Source: JBQLZQ01 sp052168355 | GTDB lineage: Bacteria > Pseudomonadota > Alphaproteobacteria > DSM-16000 > Inquilinaceae | Assembly: GCA_052168355.1 (NCBI GenBank) | Contig: JBQLZQ010000047.1 | Coordinates: 1 to 11,184 of the forward strand | Length of the DNA: 11,184 nt | Reading direction: 5' to 3' | Shown: piece by piece, positions 1 to 6,417 of the stretch | Numbering within the stretch: position 1 is the stretch's first letter | Layout of the letters: each line of letters starts with the position of its first letter | Notes under the pieces: model-generated | Told to the model about the DNA's origin: nothing | What the model saw: only the letters and a program-made list of their open reading frames with translations | The model's database searches: none | Position numbers and translations under genes: made by a program

Positions 1-699
1 CGTCACAGCCGATTCGAGCTGGTTGGGCGGCAGCTTGAGGATGGCGTCACGCAGGGCCGCGGACACGGCCGGCGCCGGCGTCTGCCGCAAGGACTGGCCG
101 GTACGGCCTTCGAGAATCTGACGGGCGTCGGCCAGTCCCAGGCGCGTCGGTTCGGAGTCGGACTCGCCGGCGGCGGCGGACGCAGGCGCCGACGGTGGGG
201 CGGTGGCCGCGACGGACGGTGAGGCGGCCGGCGGCGCGACGACGGCCGGGTCGGGCGTGTCCGCCACCACGGCCGGTGCATCGCTCGCAGGTGCATCGCC
301 AACGGCGCCGCTCGCCTCCACACCGGCGACGACGATGGTGGCGTTGGGGCTTCGCAGATAACCGTCCTGCAAGAGCCTGTTAATCCGGGTCGCCAGTTGA
401 GATGGCTCCAGGCCGACGGCCTCGACCGCGCCCAGGATCGGCACCTCGACCGTGCCGTCGGCGGCCACTGACAGATCTCCGGAAAATTCGGGATGCCCGG
501 GGACCGTCAGCCGGAAGGCATCGCCGACCGCCAGGACCTTGTCCTGCGCCGCGACCGCCGCGCCGGACTGCGAGGTGGTGAACTGAGCCGCCGCCGGCGC
601 GATCGCGGTGAGCGTCAGCCCCGATGCCAACAGCGCGGCGCCGGCGACGCGCAAGGCCACGGGGCGGCTTCGATCGGGACGGGGTGTTTTCGAAGTCAT
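1..699 (-). CDS. Polysaccharide export protein, Poly_export (Wza-like) family, C-terminus off the left edge
   Basis: An open frame runs from an ATG at 699 down to the window edge, 233 codons with no stop. Residues 1-39 look like a cleavable Sec signal peptide: basic N-region, Ala/Leu-rich core and an APAAAQ cleavage site. No lipobox cysteine is visible, so it is probably not a Wza-type lipoprotein. Residues about 55-125 match the Poly_export domain pattern (LAVGDAFRLTVPGHPEFSG, then VAADGTVEVPILG and a basic helix). Known family members form or gate the outer-membrane channel for capsule or exopolysaccharide. Residues about 126-184 are an Ala/Pro/Val-rich linker, followed by a more ordinary segment (TRLGLADARQILEG) reaching the edge. 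The usual downstream SLBB domain cannot be seen. Ribosome-binding sequence is weak (AGG nine bases before ATG). It is divergent from the sugar-acid genes and probably unrelated to them. The family call is firm; the exact role is not. Confidence 0.75.
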   Translation of the reverse strand, partial: MTSKTPRPDRSRPVALRVAGAALLASGLTLTAIAPAAAQFTTSQSGAAVAAQDKVLAVGDAFRLTVPGHPEFSGDLSVAADGTVEVPILGAVEAVGLEPSQLATRINRLLQDGYLRSPNATIVVAGVEASGAVGDAPASDAPAVVADTPDPAVVAPPAASPSVAATAPPSAPASAAAGESDSEPTRLGLADARQILEGRTGQSLRQTPAPAVSAALRDAILKLPPNQLESAVT

Positions 700-1147
700 C
701 GATTGCGGCCTATCGTTCCTTTGCCCTCAAATTGACGCCAATTCGGCCAGCGATATTTCGCCGGAACCGGATTTCCAAAAAAGAAGATCCGATCCATTAG
801 ATGTGAGGTTCGAACGCCAAATCCCAGCACCAGGGTTTCTTAATGTATATCAAATTTTAGTCAATTTCCAGCAAGACGGCGCTTTATGCAACCGTTTCGT
901 GCGTTACAGCGATTTTGCGGCGAAAATCCGGCCACTCCTTAACGGATGCGTGCCGGCCCCTCCCAGAAAACGCGCATTCCTGGAGAAACGACCCGTTTGC
1001 GCGCTCATTTCATCCTATCTTTTCTTTAAAGGCGAAGGCGGTCAAGCGCTACGATGGCGCGCGGTCCCCTGGGCGCAGATCCCACATGTTTGGTTAACGG
1101 GGACCCATGTCTATGGTTCCCGATCGGATAATCCCACGGAGAATGGC
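700..1147. promoter_or_regulatory. Divergent intergenic region between the polysaccharide export gene and the enolase-type dehydratase
   Basis: These 448 bases carry no convincing protein gene. The part from about 715 to 950 is clearly richer in A/T than the surrounding genes, with runs at 776-784 and 841-868 (TTAATGTATATCAAATTTTAG from 840). Both flanking genes point away from this region, so it should hold two promoters. I could not find a -35/-10 pair with good spacing for either gene. The dehydratase frame stays open upstream to 608, but that extension has a different composition and overlaps the divergent gene, so it is treated as noncoding. Confidence 0.5.
1138..1143 (+). promoter_or_regulatory. 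Ribosome binding site of the enolase-type dehydratase
   Basis: GGAGAA lies four bases before the ATG at 1148. It decides the start: the frame is open for a further 180 codons upstream, but the family-typical N-terminus (MKITDVRTILVDGG) begins exactly at this ATG. Confidence 0.6.
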
Positions 1148-2314
1148 ATGAAGATCACCGACGTCCGCACCATCCTGGTCGATGGCGGCCGCATGAACTG
1201 GGTCATCGTCAAGATCGAGACCGACGCGGGCATCGACGGCATCGGCGACGCCACCGTGGAACGGCGCGAAACGGCGGTCGCATCTGTGGTGGAGAACCTC
1301 AAGGCCTATCTGCTGGGCCGGGATCCGTTCGCCGCCGAAGCCCATGCCGAGGCCATGACACGGGATTCCTACTGGCGAACCGGGGTCATCAACCGCAGCG
1401 CCATCAGCGGCGTGGAAGCGGCCCTGCTGGACATCAAGGGCAAGGCGCTGAACGTGCCGGTCTACGAGCTGCTGGGCGGGCGCTGCCGCGACAGGGTGCG
1501 GTGCTATGCCAATCAATGGGCCTTTGGCGCCGAGGGTCCGGACGCCCTGGCCCGCAACCTGGAAGCGCCGCTCAAACGCGGCTTCACCGCTGTCAAATGG
1601 GACCCGTTCGGCCAAGCCTACCTGCATATGAGCCGGGCCGACCGACGCGCGGCGATGGCCCAGATCGCCGCGGCCCGGAAGGAGGGCGGGCCGGACCTGG
1701 ACCTCCTGATCGAGGGGCATGGCCGGCTGGACGTGCCGACGGCGATCATCATGGGCCGGGCCATGGCCGAATACGAGCCGTTGTTCTTCGAGGAACCGAT
1801 CCCGCCCGACAGCGTCGATGCCATGGCCGACGTCCGCGCGGCCATCCCGGTGCCGGTCGCCGCCGGGGAACGCTACATGGACAAATACCGGTTCCTGGAG
1901 CTGGTGCGGCGCAGCGGCGCCGATGTTCTGCAGCCCGACGCCTGCCATGTGGGCGGGCTGTTCGAGATGAAGAAGATCGCGGCCATCGGCCAGGCCGCCC
2001 ACCTGGCCTTCGCGCCGCACAACCCGATGGGGCCGGTGGGCAATGCCATGACCCTGCACCTGGCCGCCTCGACCGCCAACTTCACCCTGCTGGAGACGAT
2101 GATGGTCGACGTCCCCTGGCGGGCCGACGTGGTGCCGGAGGACCTGGTGCTCGAGGACGGGCACATGATCATCCCCGACCGGCCGGGCCTGGGCGTCACC
2201 CTGGACGAGGCCGCCGCCGCCCGCCACCCTTATGTCTTCAAGCCCCCGGCCCATTTCATCAAGCGGACCTACCGCGACGACATGGTCCCCTGGTACCGGG
2301 TCGCCGGCGCCTAA
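1148..2314 (+). CDS. Enolase-superfamily (mandelate racemase subgroup) sugar-acid dehydratase, galactonate dehydratase-like
   Basis: This 388-residue protein has the size and full layout of the mandelate racemase/galactonate dehydratase group: an N-terminal capping domain (1-115) and a TIM barrel with C-terminal segment. Such enzymes use Mg2+ to abstract the proton next to the carboxylate of an aldonate or aldarate and eliminate water, giving a 2-keto-3-deoxy acid in the cytoplasm. Visible active-site candidates are K150 (AVKWDP), E189 and H191 (LLIEGHGR), E215 (FFEEP), E241 (AAGERY), D264 (LQPDACHVGG), H291 (APHNPMGP) and E317 (LLETM). The GHGR, EEP, AAGER and APHxPxGP series closely resembles E. 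coli DgoD, but the first metal ligand is Glu where DgoD has Asp. The gene stands alone, ends nine bases from the convergent regulator, and faces a sugar-acid operon. The superfamily is certain; the substrate (galactonate, galactarate, glucarate or another acid) cannot be read from sequence. Confidence 0.9.
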   Translation: MKITDVRTILVDGGRMNWVIVKIETDAGIDGIGDATVERRETAVASVVENLKAYLLGRDPFAAEAHAEAMTRDSYWRTGVINRSAISGVEAALLDIKGKALNVPVYELLGGRCRDRVRCYANQWAFGAEGPDALARNLEAPLKRGFTAVKWDPFGQAYLHMSRADRRAAMAQIAAARKEGGPDLDLLIEGHGRLDVPTAIIMGRAMAEYEPLFFEEPIPPDSVDAMADVRAAIPVPVAAGERYMDKYRFLELVRRSGADVLQPDACHVGGLFEMKKIAAIGQAAHLAFAPHNPMGPVGNAMTLHLAASTANFTLLETMMVDVPWRADVVPEDLVLEDGHMIIPDRPGLGVTLDEAAAARHPYVFKPPAHFIKRTYRDDMVPWYRVAGA

Positions 2315-2323
2315 GAAAAACGT

Positions 2324-3058
2324 CTAATCCGCGCGCAACGATTCGGCCATCTGGCGGTACCGCTGCTGGCTGGCCAGCAGATGAAGACGCATCCCGTCCC
2401 GCGCGGCGTCGGCCCGCCCTTCGGCGATCGCCGCCTGAATTGCCCGGTGTTCGCTCTGCAGCCGGCGCAGATACGCCCCATCGGGGCGGCCCGGCGTGCC
2501 GGTGTGATTGATCTTCTGGCGCGGGATGACGACCCGCCCCAGATGCTGCAGCAGCTCGACATGGTAGGGGTTGCGCGACGCCACGGCGATGGCGCAGTGA
2601 AAATCGAAATCCGGCTCGACCGCCAACCGCCCGTCCGCCACCGCCTGGTCGAACCGGTCGAGATGGTGGGCCAGGGCCGCCAGATCCTCGTCGCCGCGGC
2701 GTTCGGCGGCCAGGGCCGCGCCCTCCACCTCCAGCGTCAGGCGAAGCTGCAGCACATGCAGGACGTCGTCGATGGTGGTCAGGGTTTCGGGATCGATCTT
2801 GAACGCCCCGGATGACGGCGCGTCGGCCACAAAGGCCCCCACCCCCTGACGAGTCACGACCAATCCCTCGGCGCGCAACGCCGCGAATGCCTCTCGCACC
2901 ACGGTCCGGCTGACGCCGAACGCGGCGATGAGCTGCGCCTCGGTCGGCAGCCGCTCCCCGGCCCGCAGGGCTCCGCCGCGGATTTCCGCGGCCAGCTGGT
3001 CGACCACCTGGCCGGTCAGGCTGGCTTGGGCGCCGACGGGCTTGAACGACAGGGTCAA
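2324..3058 (-). CDS. GntR-family transcriptional regulator, FadR subfamily with FCD ligand domain
   Basis: A 244-residue cytoplasmic DNA-binding protein. Residues about 12-78 form the GntR winged helix-turn-helix, including the hallmark LPTEAQLIAAFGVSRTVVREA and the wing VTRQGVGAFV. Residues about 95-240 form the helical FCD effector domain. Its metal or ligand residues are recognisable as D150 or D152 with H154 (DFDFHCAIA), H204 (EHRAIQAAI) and H226 (MRLHLLAS). Known FCD members often repress sugar-acid genes and release DNA on binding an intermediate (UxuR, ExuR, LldR, DgoR types). The start is TTG: an AGG-containing site (GCGAGG) lies six bases upstream, and the nearest upstream ATG is followed by a stop after three codons. 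It is divergent from the transporter operon and sits beside the enolase-type gene, which suggests local control of both plus itself. The family call is very sure; target and ligand are inferred. Confidence 0.92.
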   Translation of the reverse strand: MTLSFKPVGAQASLTGQVVDQLAAEIRGGALRAGERLPTEAQLIAAFGVSRTVVREAFAALRAEGLVVTRQGVGAFVADAPSSGAFKIDPETLTTIDDVLHVLQLRLTLEVEGAALAAERRGDEDLAALAHHLDRFDQAVADGRLAVEPDFDFHCAIAVASRNPYHVELLQHLGRVVIPRQKINHTGTPGRPDGAYLRRLQSEHRAIQAAIAEGRADAARDGMRLHLLASQQRYRQMAESLRAD

Positions 3059-3080
3059 GAAGAGCCTCGCGCGTGTCAGA

Positions 3081-3091
3081 TGGTCATACTA
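3081..3091. promoter_or_regulatory. Candidate FadR/GntR-type operator overlapping a possible regulator -10 box
   Basis: TGGTCATACTA fits the TGGT-N3-ACCA pattern known for FadR-subfamily regulators with one mismatch in the right arm. On the minus strand TATAGT (3093 to 3088) overlaps it and could be the -10 box of the regulator gene, about 30 bases before its TTG start. Such an overlap would suit autorepression. No good -35 box was found at the right distance, so the promoter part is weak. Confidence 0.4.
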
Positions 3092-3103
3092 TAACTAAAC
3101 AGA

Positions 3104-3121
3104 TTGACCGGGACCGATCAA
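3104..3121. repeat. 18-bp imperfect palindrome, possible second operator
   Basis: TTGACCGGGACCGATCAA is symmetric at seven of nine position pairs (TTGA.CGG / CCG.TCAA). It lies 12 bases beyond the TGGT-N3-ACTA element, within the divergent region. Its left end, TTGACC, could also serve as a -35 box toward the operon, though no clear -10 follows. Function is inferred from symmetry and place only. Confidence 0.35.
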
Positions 3122-3345
3122 CGATGCTGTTCGTGGGCACCCTGAAAAACCAAGAGAATTGGGATGCCCTCCGGGAAGATGACGCCATGGAGCCGTCGCC
3201 CGAACGTCCCTTTGAACGGAAATTAAGTTGACAAATCGGAGGCCCCGTCTCCAGAGTCGTGAAAACGAGAGACCATCTCTCCAACAAGGTCGAGTCCGTC
3301 CCGCCGGGGATCGGTCCGTCGCCGTAAGAACAACTTTGAACATAC

Positions 3346-3351
3346 AGGAGG
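3346..3351 (+). promoter_or_regulatory. Strong ribosome binding site of the substrate-binding protein
   Basis: A full AGGAGG eight bases before the ATG at 3360 is the best Shine-Dalgarno sequence in the window. It fixes the start, because the frame is open for 44 further codons upstream with no signal-peptide logic there. A strong site fits a periplasmic binding protein made in excess. Confidence 0.75.
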
Positions 3352-3359
3352 AACGCCCC

Positions 3360-5336
3360 ATGACCGAATGGATGCCTGGTCCCCACCGGGCCCGATTCCG
3401 CAGTGCTCTGCGCGTCTTGTCCCTATCGCCGGGTGTCCTGGCCGCAAGCGCCGTGGCCCTGGCCGGGGTCGCCGCGCAGGCCGCGACCTACAACGAGGCG
3501 CCCGAACTGGCCGCCCGGGTGGCCGCCGGCACCTTGCCGCCGGTCGAAGAACGGCTGCCGAAGAACCCGGAGGTGATCACCCCGGTCGAACGGGTCGGCC
3601 AGTATGGCGGTGTGGTGCGCCGGGGATTGAGCGGCAGCAACGACCACAACAACATCCTGCGGTTCGTCAGCCCGCAGGGTCTGACCCGGTGGTCGGCCGA
3701 CTTCAGCGAGCTGCTGCCCAACGTGGCCGAGCGCTACGAGGTCAGCGACGATGCGTCGACCTACACCTTCTTCCTGCGCGAAGGCATGAAGTGGTCAGAC
3801 GGCCATCCCTTCACCGCCGACGACATCGTCTTCTTCGCCGAGGACCTGCTGACCAACACCGACTTCTACAGCTCGCCCCCCAGCCGCTACGTCATCGACG
3901 GCCAGCCGATGATGGCCGAAAAGATCGACGACTATACCGTCACGCTCAGCTTTGCGGGCCCGTACGGGCAGTTCCTGCAGGAACTGGCCACACCCTTGGG
4001 GCAGGAGCCGGTGCTGTGGGCCAAGCATTACTGTTCCCAATTTCACCCCTCCTACAACCCCGACATCGACGCGTTGATCGCCAGCAACGGCGCCACGGAC
4101 TGGGCCTCGCTGTTCCGCATGCGCTGCGGCGACATCGAGATCCCGGCCCGCTGGGGCAATCCGGAGCGCCCGACCCTCGATCCGTGGGTGGTGACGGACG
4201 AGGCGTATACCGGCGGCGCCACCCGCGTGGTCATGGAGCGCAATCCCTATTTCTGGCAGGTCGATACCGAGGGCAACCAGCTTCCCTACATCGACCAGGT
4301 GATCTCCAAGGTGTACCAGGACGCCGAGGCCCTGGTGCTTGAGGTCATCAGCGGCAACATCGACATGCAGTCGCGCCATCTCGACGCGCCGCAGAACCGC
4401 CCGGTCTTCTTCGAGAACATGGAGAAAGGCGGTTATGAGTTCTTTGGCCTGGACAACGCGGATTCCAACGCGCTGGCCCTCTATCCCAACCTGACCCACA
4501 CCGATCCCGCCCTGCGGGAGATGTTCAACAACCGCGACTTCCGCGTCGCCCTGTCGGTGGCCATCGACCGGGAGGAGATGATCGACATCGTCTGGCTGGG
4601 CGAGGGCGAACCCTGGCAGATCGGCGCCAAGCCGTCCCACGCCCTGTACGACGAACGGTTGAGCCGTCAATACACCGAATACGATCCGGACCAGGCCAAC
4701 GAGCTTCTCGACCAGGCCGGATACGACCAGCGCGATTCGGATGGGTTCCGGCTGCGGCCGGACGGGGAGCGCGTGTTCTTCAGCGTCGACGTCGTGCCGA
4801 ACCTGAACCCCGAATGGGTCGATGCGCTGGAACTGGTCAAGGCTTACTGGGCCGATGTCGGCGTCGACATGAACATCAACACGATCGAACGGTCGATCTT
4901 CTACGAGCGCGGCGACTCGAACGATTTCGACATGGCCGTGTGGGGCGCGCCGGGTGGGCTGGACCCCTATCTCAGCCCGCGCAACGTCTTGGCCGTGCAT
5001 CCGCAGGGATCGCGCATGGCCCTGCCCTGGGCCGACTGGTACGTGTCGGGCGGCAAGGACGGCATGGAACCCTCCGACAGCATGAAGCAGCGCCTTGCTC
5101 TCTATGACGAGTTCAAGCGCACGGCCGACCCGGCGGAGCAGGAGCGGATCTTCAAGGAGATCCATGCGATGGCCGCCGACGCCTTCGAGGTGATCGGCAT
5201 CGCCACCGACCCCGACCGGGCCGGCATCAAGAACGTCCATCTGCGCAACGTGCCGGAGTCCATGCCGCGCGCCTGGATGTATCCCAATCCGGGACCGACC
5301 CTGCCGCAGCAGTATTTTTACGACAACCTCAACTGA
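3360..5336 (+). CDS. ABC transporter substrate-binding protein, SBP_bac_5 (peptide/nickel/oligosaccharide) family
   Basis: A 658-residue exported protein. It has a long Sec signal peptide: an N-region with several Arg, a hydrophobic core (about 24-38) and an AAQAA cleavage site near residues 41-42. Family marks include FFLREGMKWSDGHPFTADDI (137-156), ERNPYFWQVDTEGNQLPYID (293-312), the helix around FRVALSVAIDREEMI and a C-terminal lobe ending in PQQYFYDNLN. It would bind the substrate in the periplasm and hand it to the permeases encoded next. It is over 100 residues longer than DppA, and the WxVDTEGNQLPYID form is, as I recall, common in family members that bind oligosaccharides. Together with the downstream sugar-acid genes this favours a carbohydrate ligand over a peptide. 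Just two cysteines are visible in its first half (C225 and C256), which could form a disulfide. Family call is firm; ligand unknown. Confidence 0.93.
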   Translation: MTEWMPGPHRARFRSALRVLSLSPGVLAASAVALAGVAAQAATYNEAPELAARVAAGTLPPVEERLPKNPEVITPVERVGQYGGVVRRGLSGSNDHNNILRFVSPQGLTRWSADFSELLPNVAERYEVSDDASTYTFFLREGMKWSDGHPFTADDIVFFAEDLLTNTDFYSSPPSRYVIDGQPMMAEKIDDYTVTLSFAGPYGQFLQELATPLGQEPVLWAKHYCSQFHPSYNPDIDALIASNGATDWASLFRMRCGDIEIPARWGNPERPTLDPWVVTDEAYTGGATRVVMERNPYFWQVDTEGNQLPYIDQVISKVYQDAEALVLEVISGNIDMQSRHLDAPQNRPVFFENMEKGGYEFFGLDNADSNALALYPNLTHTDPALREMFNNRDFRVALSVAIDREEMIDIVWLGEGEPWQIGAKPSHALYDERLSRQYTEYDPDQANELLDQAGYDQRDSDGFRLRPDGERVFFSVDVVPNLNPEWVDALELVKAYWADVGVDMNINTIERSIFYERGDSNDFDMAVWGAPGGLDPYLSPRNVLAVHPQGSRMALPWADWYVSGGKDGMEPSDSMKQRLALYDEFKRTADPAEQERIFKEIHAMAADAFEVIGIATDPDRAGIKNVHLRNVPESMPRAWMYPNPGPTLPQQYFYDNLN

Positions 5337-5349
5337 CCGCGGGCCGACC

Positions 5350-5383
5350 GCCGGGCCCCTTTTCCAACGGAAAGGGGTCCGGC
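5350..5383 (+). repeat. Intra-operon stem-loop after the substrate-binding protein gene
   Basis: The arm at 5350-5365 (GCCGGGCCCCTTTTCC) pairs with 5369-5383 (GGAAAGGGGTCCGGC) across a three-base AAC loop. That gives about 15 pairs with one G-U pair and one bulged T. No T-run follows, so it is unlikely to be a standard intrinsic terminator. It lies in the 81-base gap between the binding-protein stop and the first permease. Known binding-protein operons often use such a hairpin to stabilise the upstream message and lower downstream expression; that role is inferred here. Confidence 0.65.
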
Positions 5384-5417
5384 GACGGCGCATCGACCTG
5401 GGTAGACGGGAACCGCC

Positions 5418-6404
5418 ATGATCCTGAGTTACCTCGTCAAGCGGGTCCTTTGGATGATCCCGTTCCTGATCGCCATCTCGGTGGTCTCCTTCGCCCTGAT
5501 CCAGGCGCCGCCGGGCGATTATCTGACCACCTATGTGGCGACCCTGGCCCAGTCCAACGAGCTGGTCGATCAGGTCACCATCGACAATCTGCGCGAGCGG
5601 TTCGGGTTGGATCAGCCGTTCTACGTGCAGTATTGGAAATGGGTCAGCGGCATGCTGGTGGGGGATTTCGGCCTGTCGTTCGAATGGCAGGAACCGGTGT
5701 CGGACCTGATCGGCGAACGCATGGCCCTGACCATGGCTCTGGCCTTCGCCACGCTGTTCTTCACCTGGGCCATCGCCTTCCCGATCGGAGTCTATTCGGC
5801 GGTGCGCAAATATTCGATCGGCGACTACGCGGTCACCACGCTGGGCTTTATCGGCCTGGCCACCCCCAACTTCCTGCTGGCGCTGATCTTCATGTATATC
5901 GGCGTGGTCTATTTCGGATCCGATGTCGGGGGGCTTTTCTCCGACGAGTACGTCAACGCGCCCTGGAGCGTCGCCAAAGTCATCGATCTGGCCAAGCATC
6001 TGTGGCTGCCGATGATCATCCTGGGCACGTCGGCGACGGCCAGCCTGATCCGCATCATGCGCGCCAACCTTCTGGACGAGCTGCACAAGCCGTATGTCGT
6101 GACCGCCCGGGCCAAGGGCGTGTCGGAGTTCCGGCTGCTGCTCAAATACCCGGTGCGCGTCGCCCTCAACCCCTTCATCAGCACCATCGGCTGGGTGCTG
6201 CCCAACCTGGTTTCCGGCGCGGTGATCACCGCCATCGTGCTCAACCTGCCGATGGCCGGCCCGCTGATGCTCCAGGCCCTGATGGCCCAGGACATGTTCC
6301 TGGCCGGCGCCTTCGTGATGCTGCTGTGTTCCTTGACCATCATCGGCATGCTGATCTCCGACCTGTTGCTGGTCTGGCTCGATCCGCGCGTGCGGTACGA
6401 TTGA
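5418..6404 (+). CDS. ABC transporter permease, DppB/OppB type
   Basis: This 328-residue inner-membrane protein has six predicted membrane spans (about 9-29, 103-125, 138-165, 196-213, 259-277, 296-320), the usual number and length for the DppB group. Between spans 1 and 2 lies the typical periplasmic part (LRERFGLDQPFYVQYWKW, then GDFGLSF). The cytoplasmic EAA loop that docks on the ATPase is seen around 227-250 (VVTARAKGVSEFRLLLKYPVR). The C-terminus LVWLDPRVRYD is typical of the group. The start has only a weak site (GGGAA, five bases before ATG), but the N-terminus MILSYLVKRVLWMIP is exactly where the family begins. It follows the hairpin after the binding-protein gene and lies 13 bases before the partner permease. 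It forms the channel with that partner. Confidence 0.94.
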   Translation: MILSYLVKRVLWMIPFLIAISVVSFALIQAPPGDYLTTYVATLAQSNELVDQVTIDNLRERFGLDQPFYVQYWKWVSGMLVGDFGLSFEWQEPVSDLIGERMALTMALAFATLFFTWAIAFPIGVYSAVRKYSIGDYAVTTLGFIGLATPNFLLALIFMYIGVVYFGSDVGGLFSDEYVNAPWSVAKVIDLAKHLWLPMIILGTSATASLIRIMRANLLDELHKPYVVTARAKGVSEFRLLLKYPVRVALNPFISTIGWVLPNLVSGAVITAIVLNLPMAGPLMLQALMAQDMFLAGAFVMLLCSLTIIGMLISDLLLVWLDPRVRYD

Positions 6405-6417
6405 GGGGACGGCACCC

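Larger units (their letters stand above)
3059..3359. promoter_or_regulatory. Divergent control region and long leader of the transporter operon
   Basis: Some 300 bases separate the regulator start from the substrate-binding protein start. The regulator-proximal third holds a TGGT-N3-ACTA element and an 18-bp palindrome (listed separately). Further along, 3135-3169 contains a nested inverted repeat: GGGCA pairs with TGCCC outside, and CCAA-GAGAA-TTGG inside. A TTGACA hexamer lies at 3228-3233 but has no good -10 hexamer 16-18 bases later, so it is not called as a promoter. If transcription starts near the operators, the leader would be about 230 bases long. No coding frame here looks real. Confidence 0.5.

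Noticed and set aside
1084..1110. Inverted repeat ACATG...CATGT as an operator before the dehydratase
   Set aside because: Only five bases per arm match, with unmatched inner sequence; this is expected by chance.
608..1147. In-frame N-terminal extension of the enolase-type dehydratase by 180 codons
   Set aside because: It overlaps the start of the divergent export gene, runs through AT-rich noncoding-like DNA and has no family resemblance. The family N-terminus and a ribosome site both point to 1148.
1094..2254. A 386-codon minus-strand frame opposite the dehydratase
   Set aside because: Antisense shadow with the same His/Gly/Val/Asp-rich composition and no domain; the plus-strand gene fully explains the region.
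2315..2323. Shared terminator between the convergent dehydratase and regulator genes
   Set aside because: The gap is only nine bases and I see no hairpin in it or just beyond.
3228..3233. TTGACA as the -35 box of the transporter operon promoter
   Set aside because: No acceptable -10 hexamer is found 16-18 bases downstream (the DNA there reads through CCAGAG). It was left as a note, not a feature.
5350..5383. Rho-independent terminator ending transcription after the binding-protein gene
   Set aside because: The stem is strong but the bases after it (GACGGCGCATCG) contain no T-run, and the permeases, ATPase and enzymes follow closely without another promoter that I can see.
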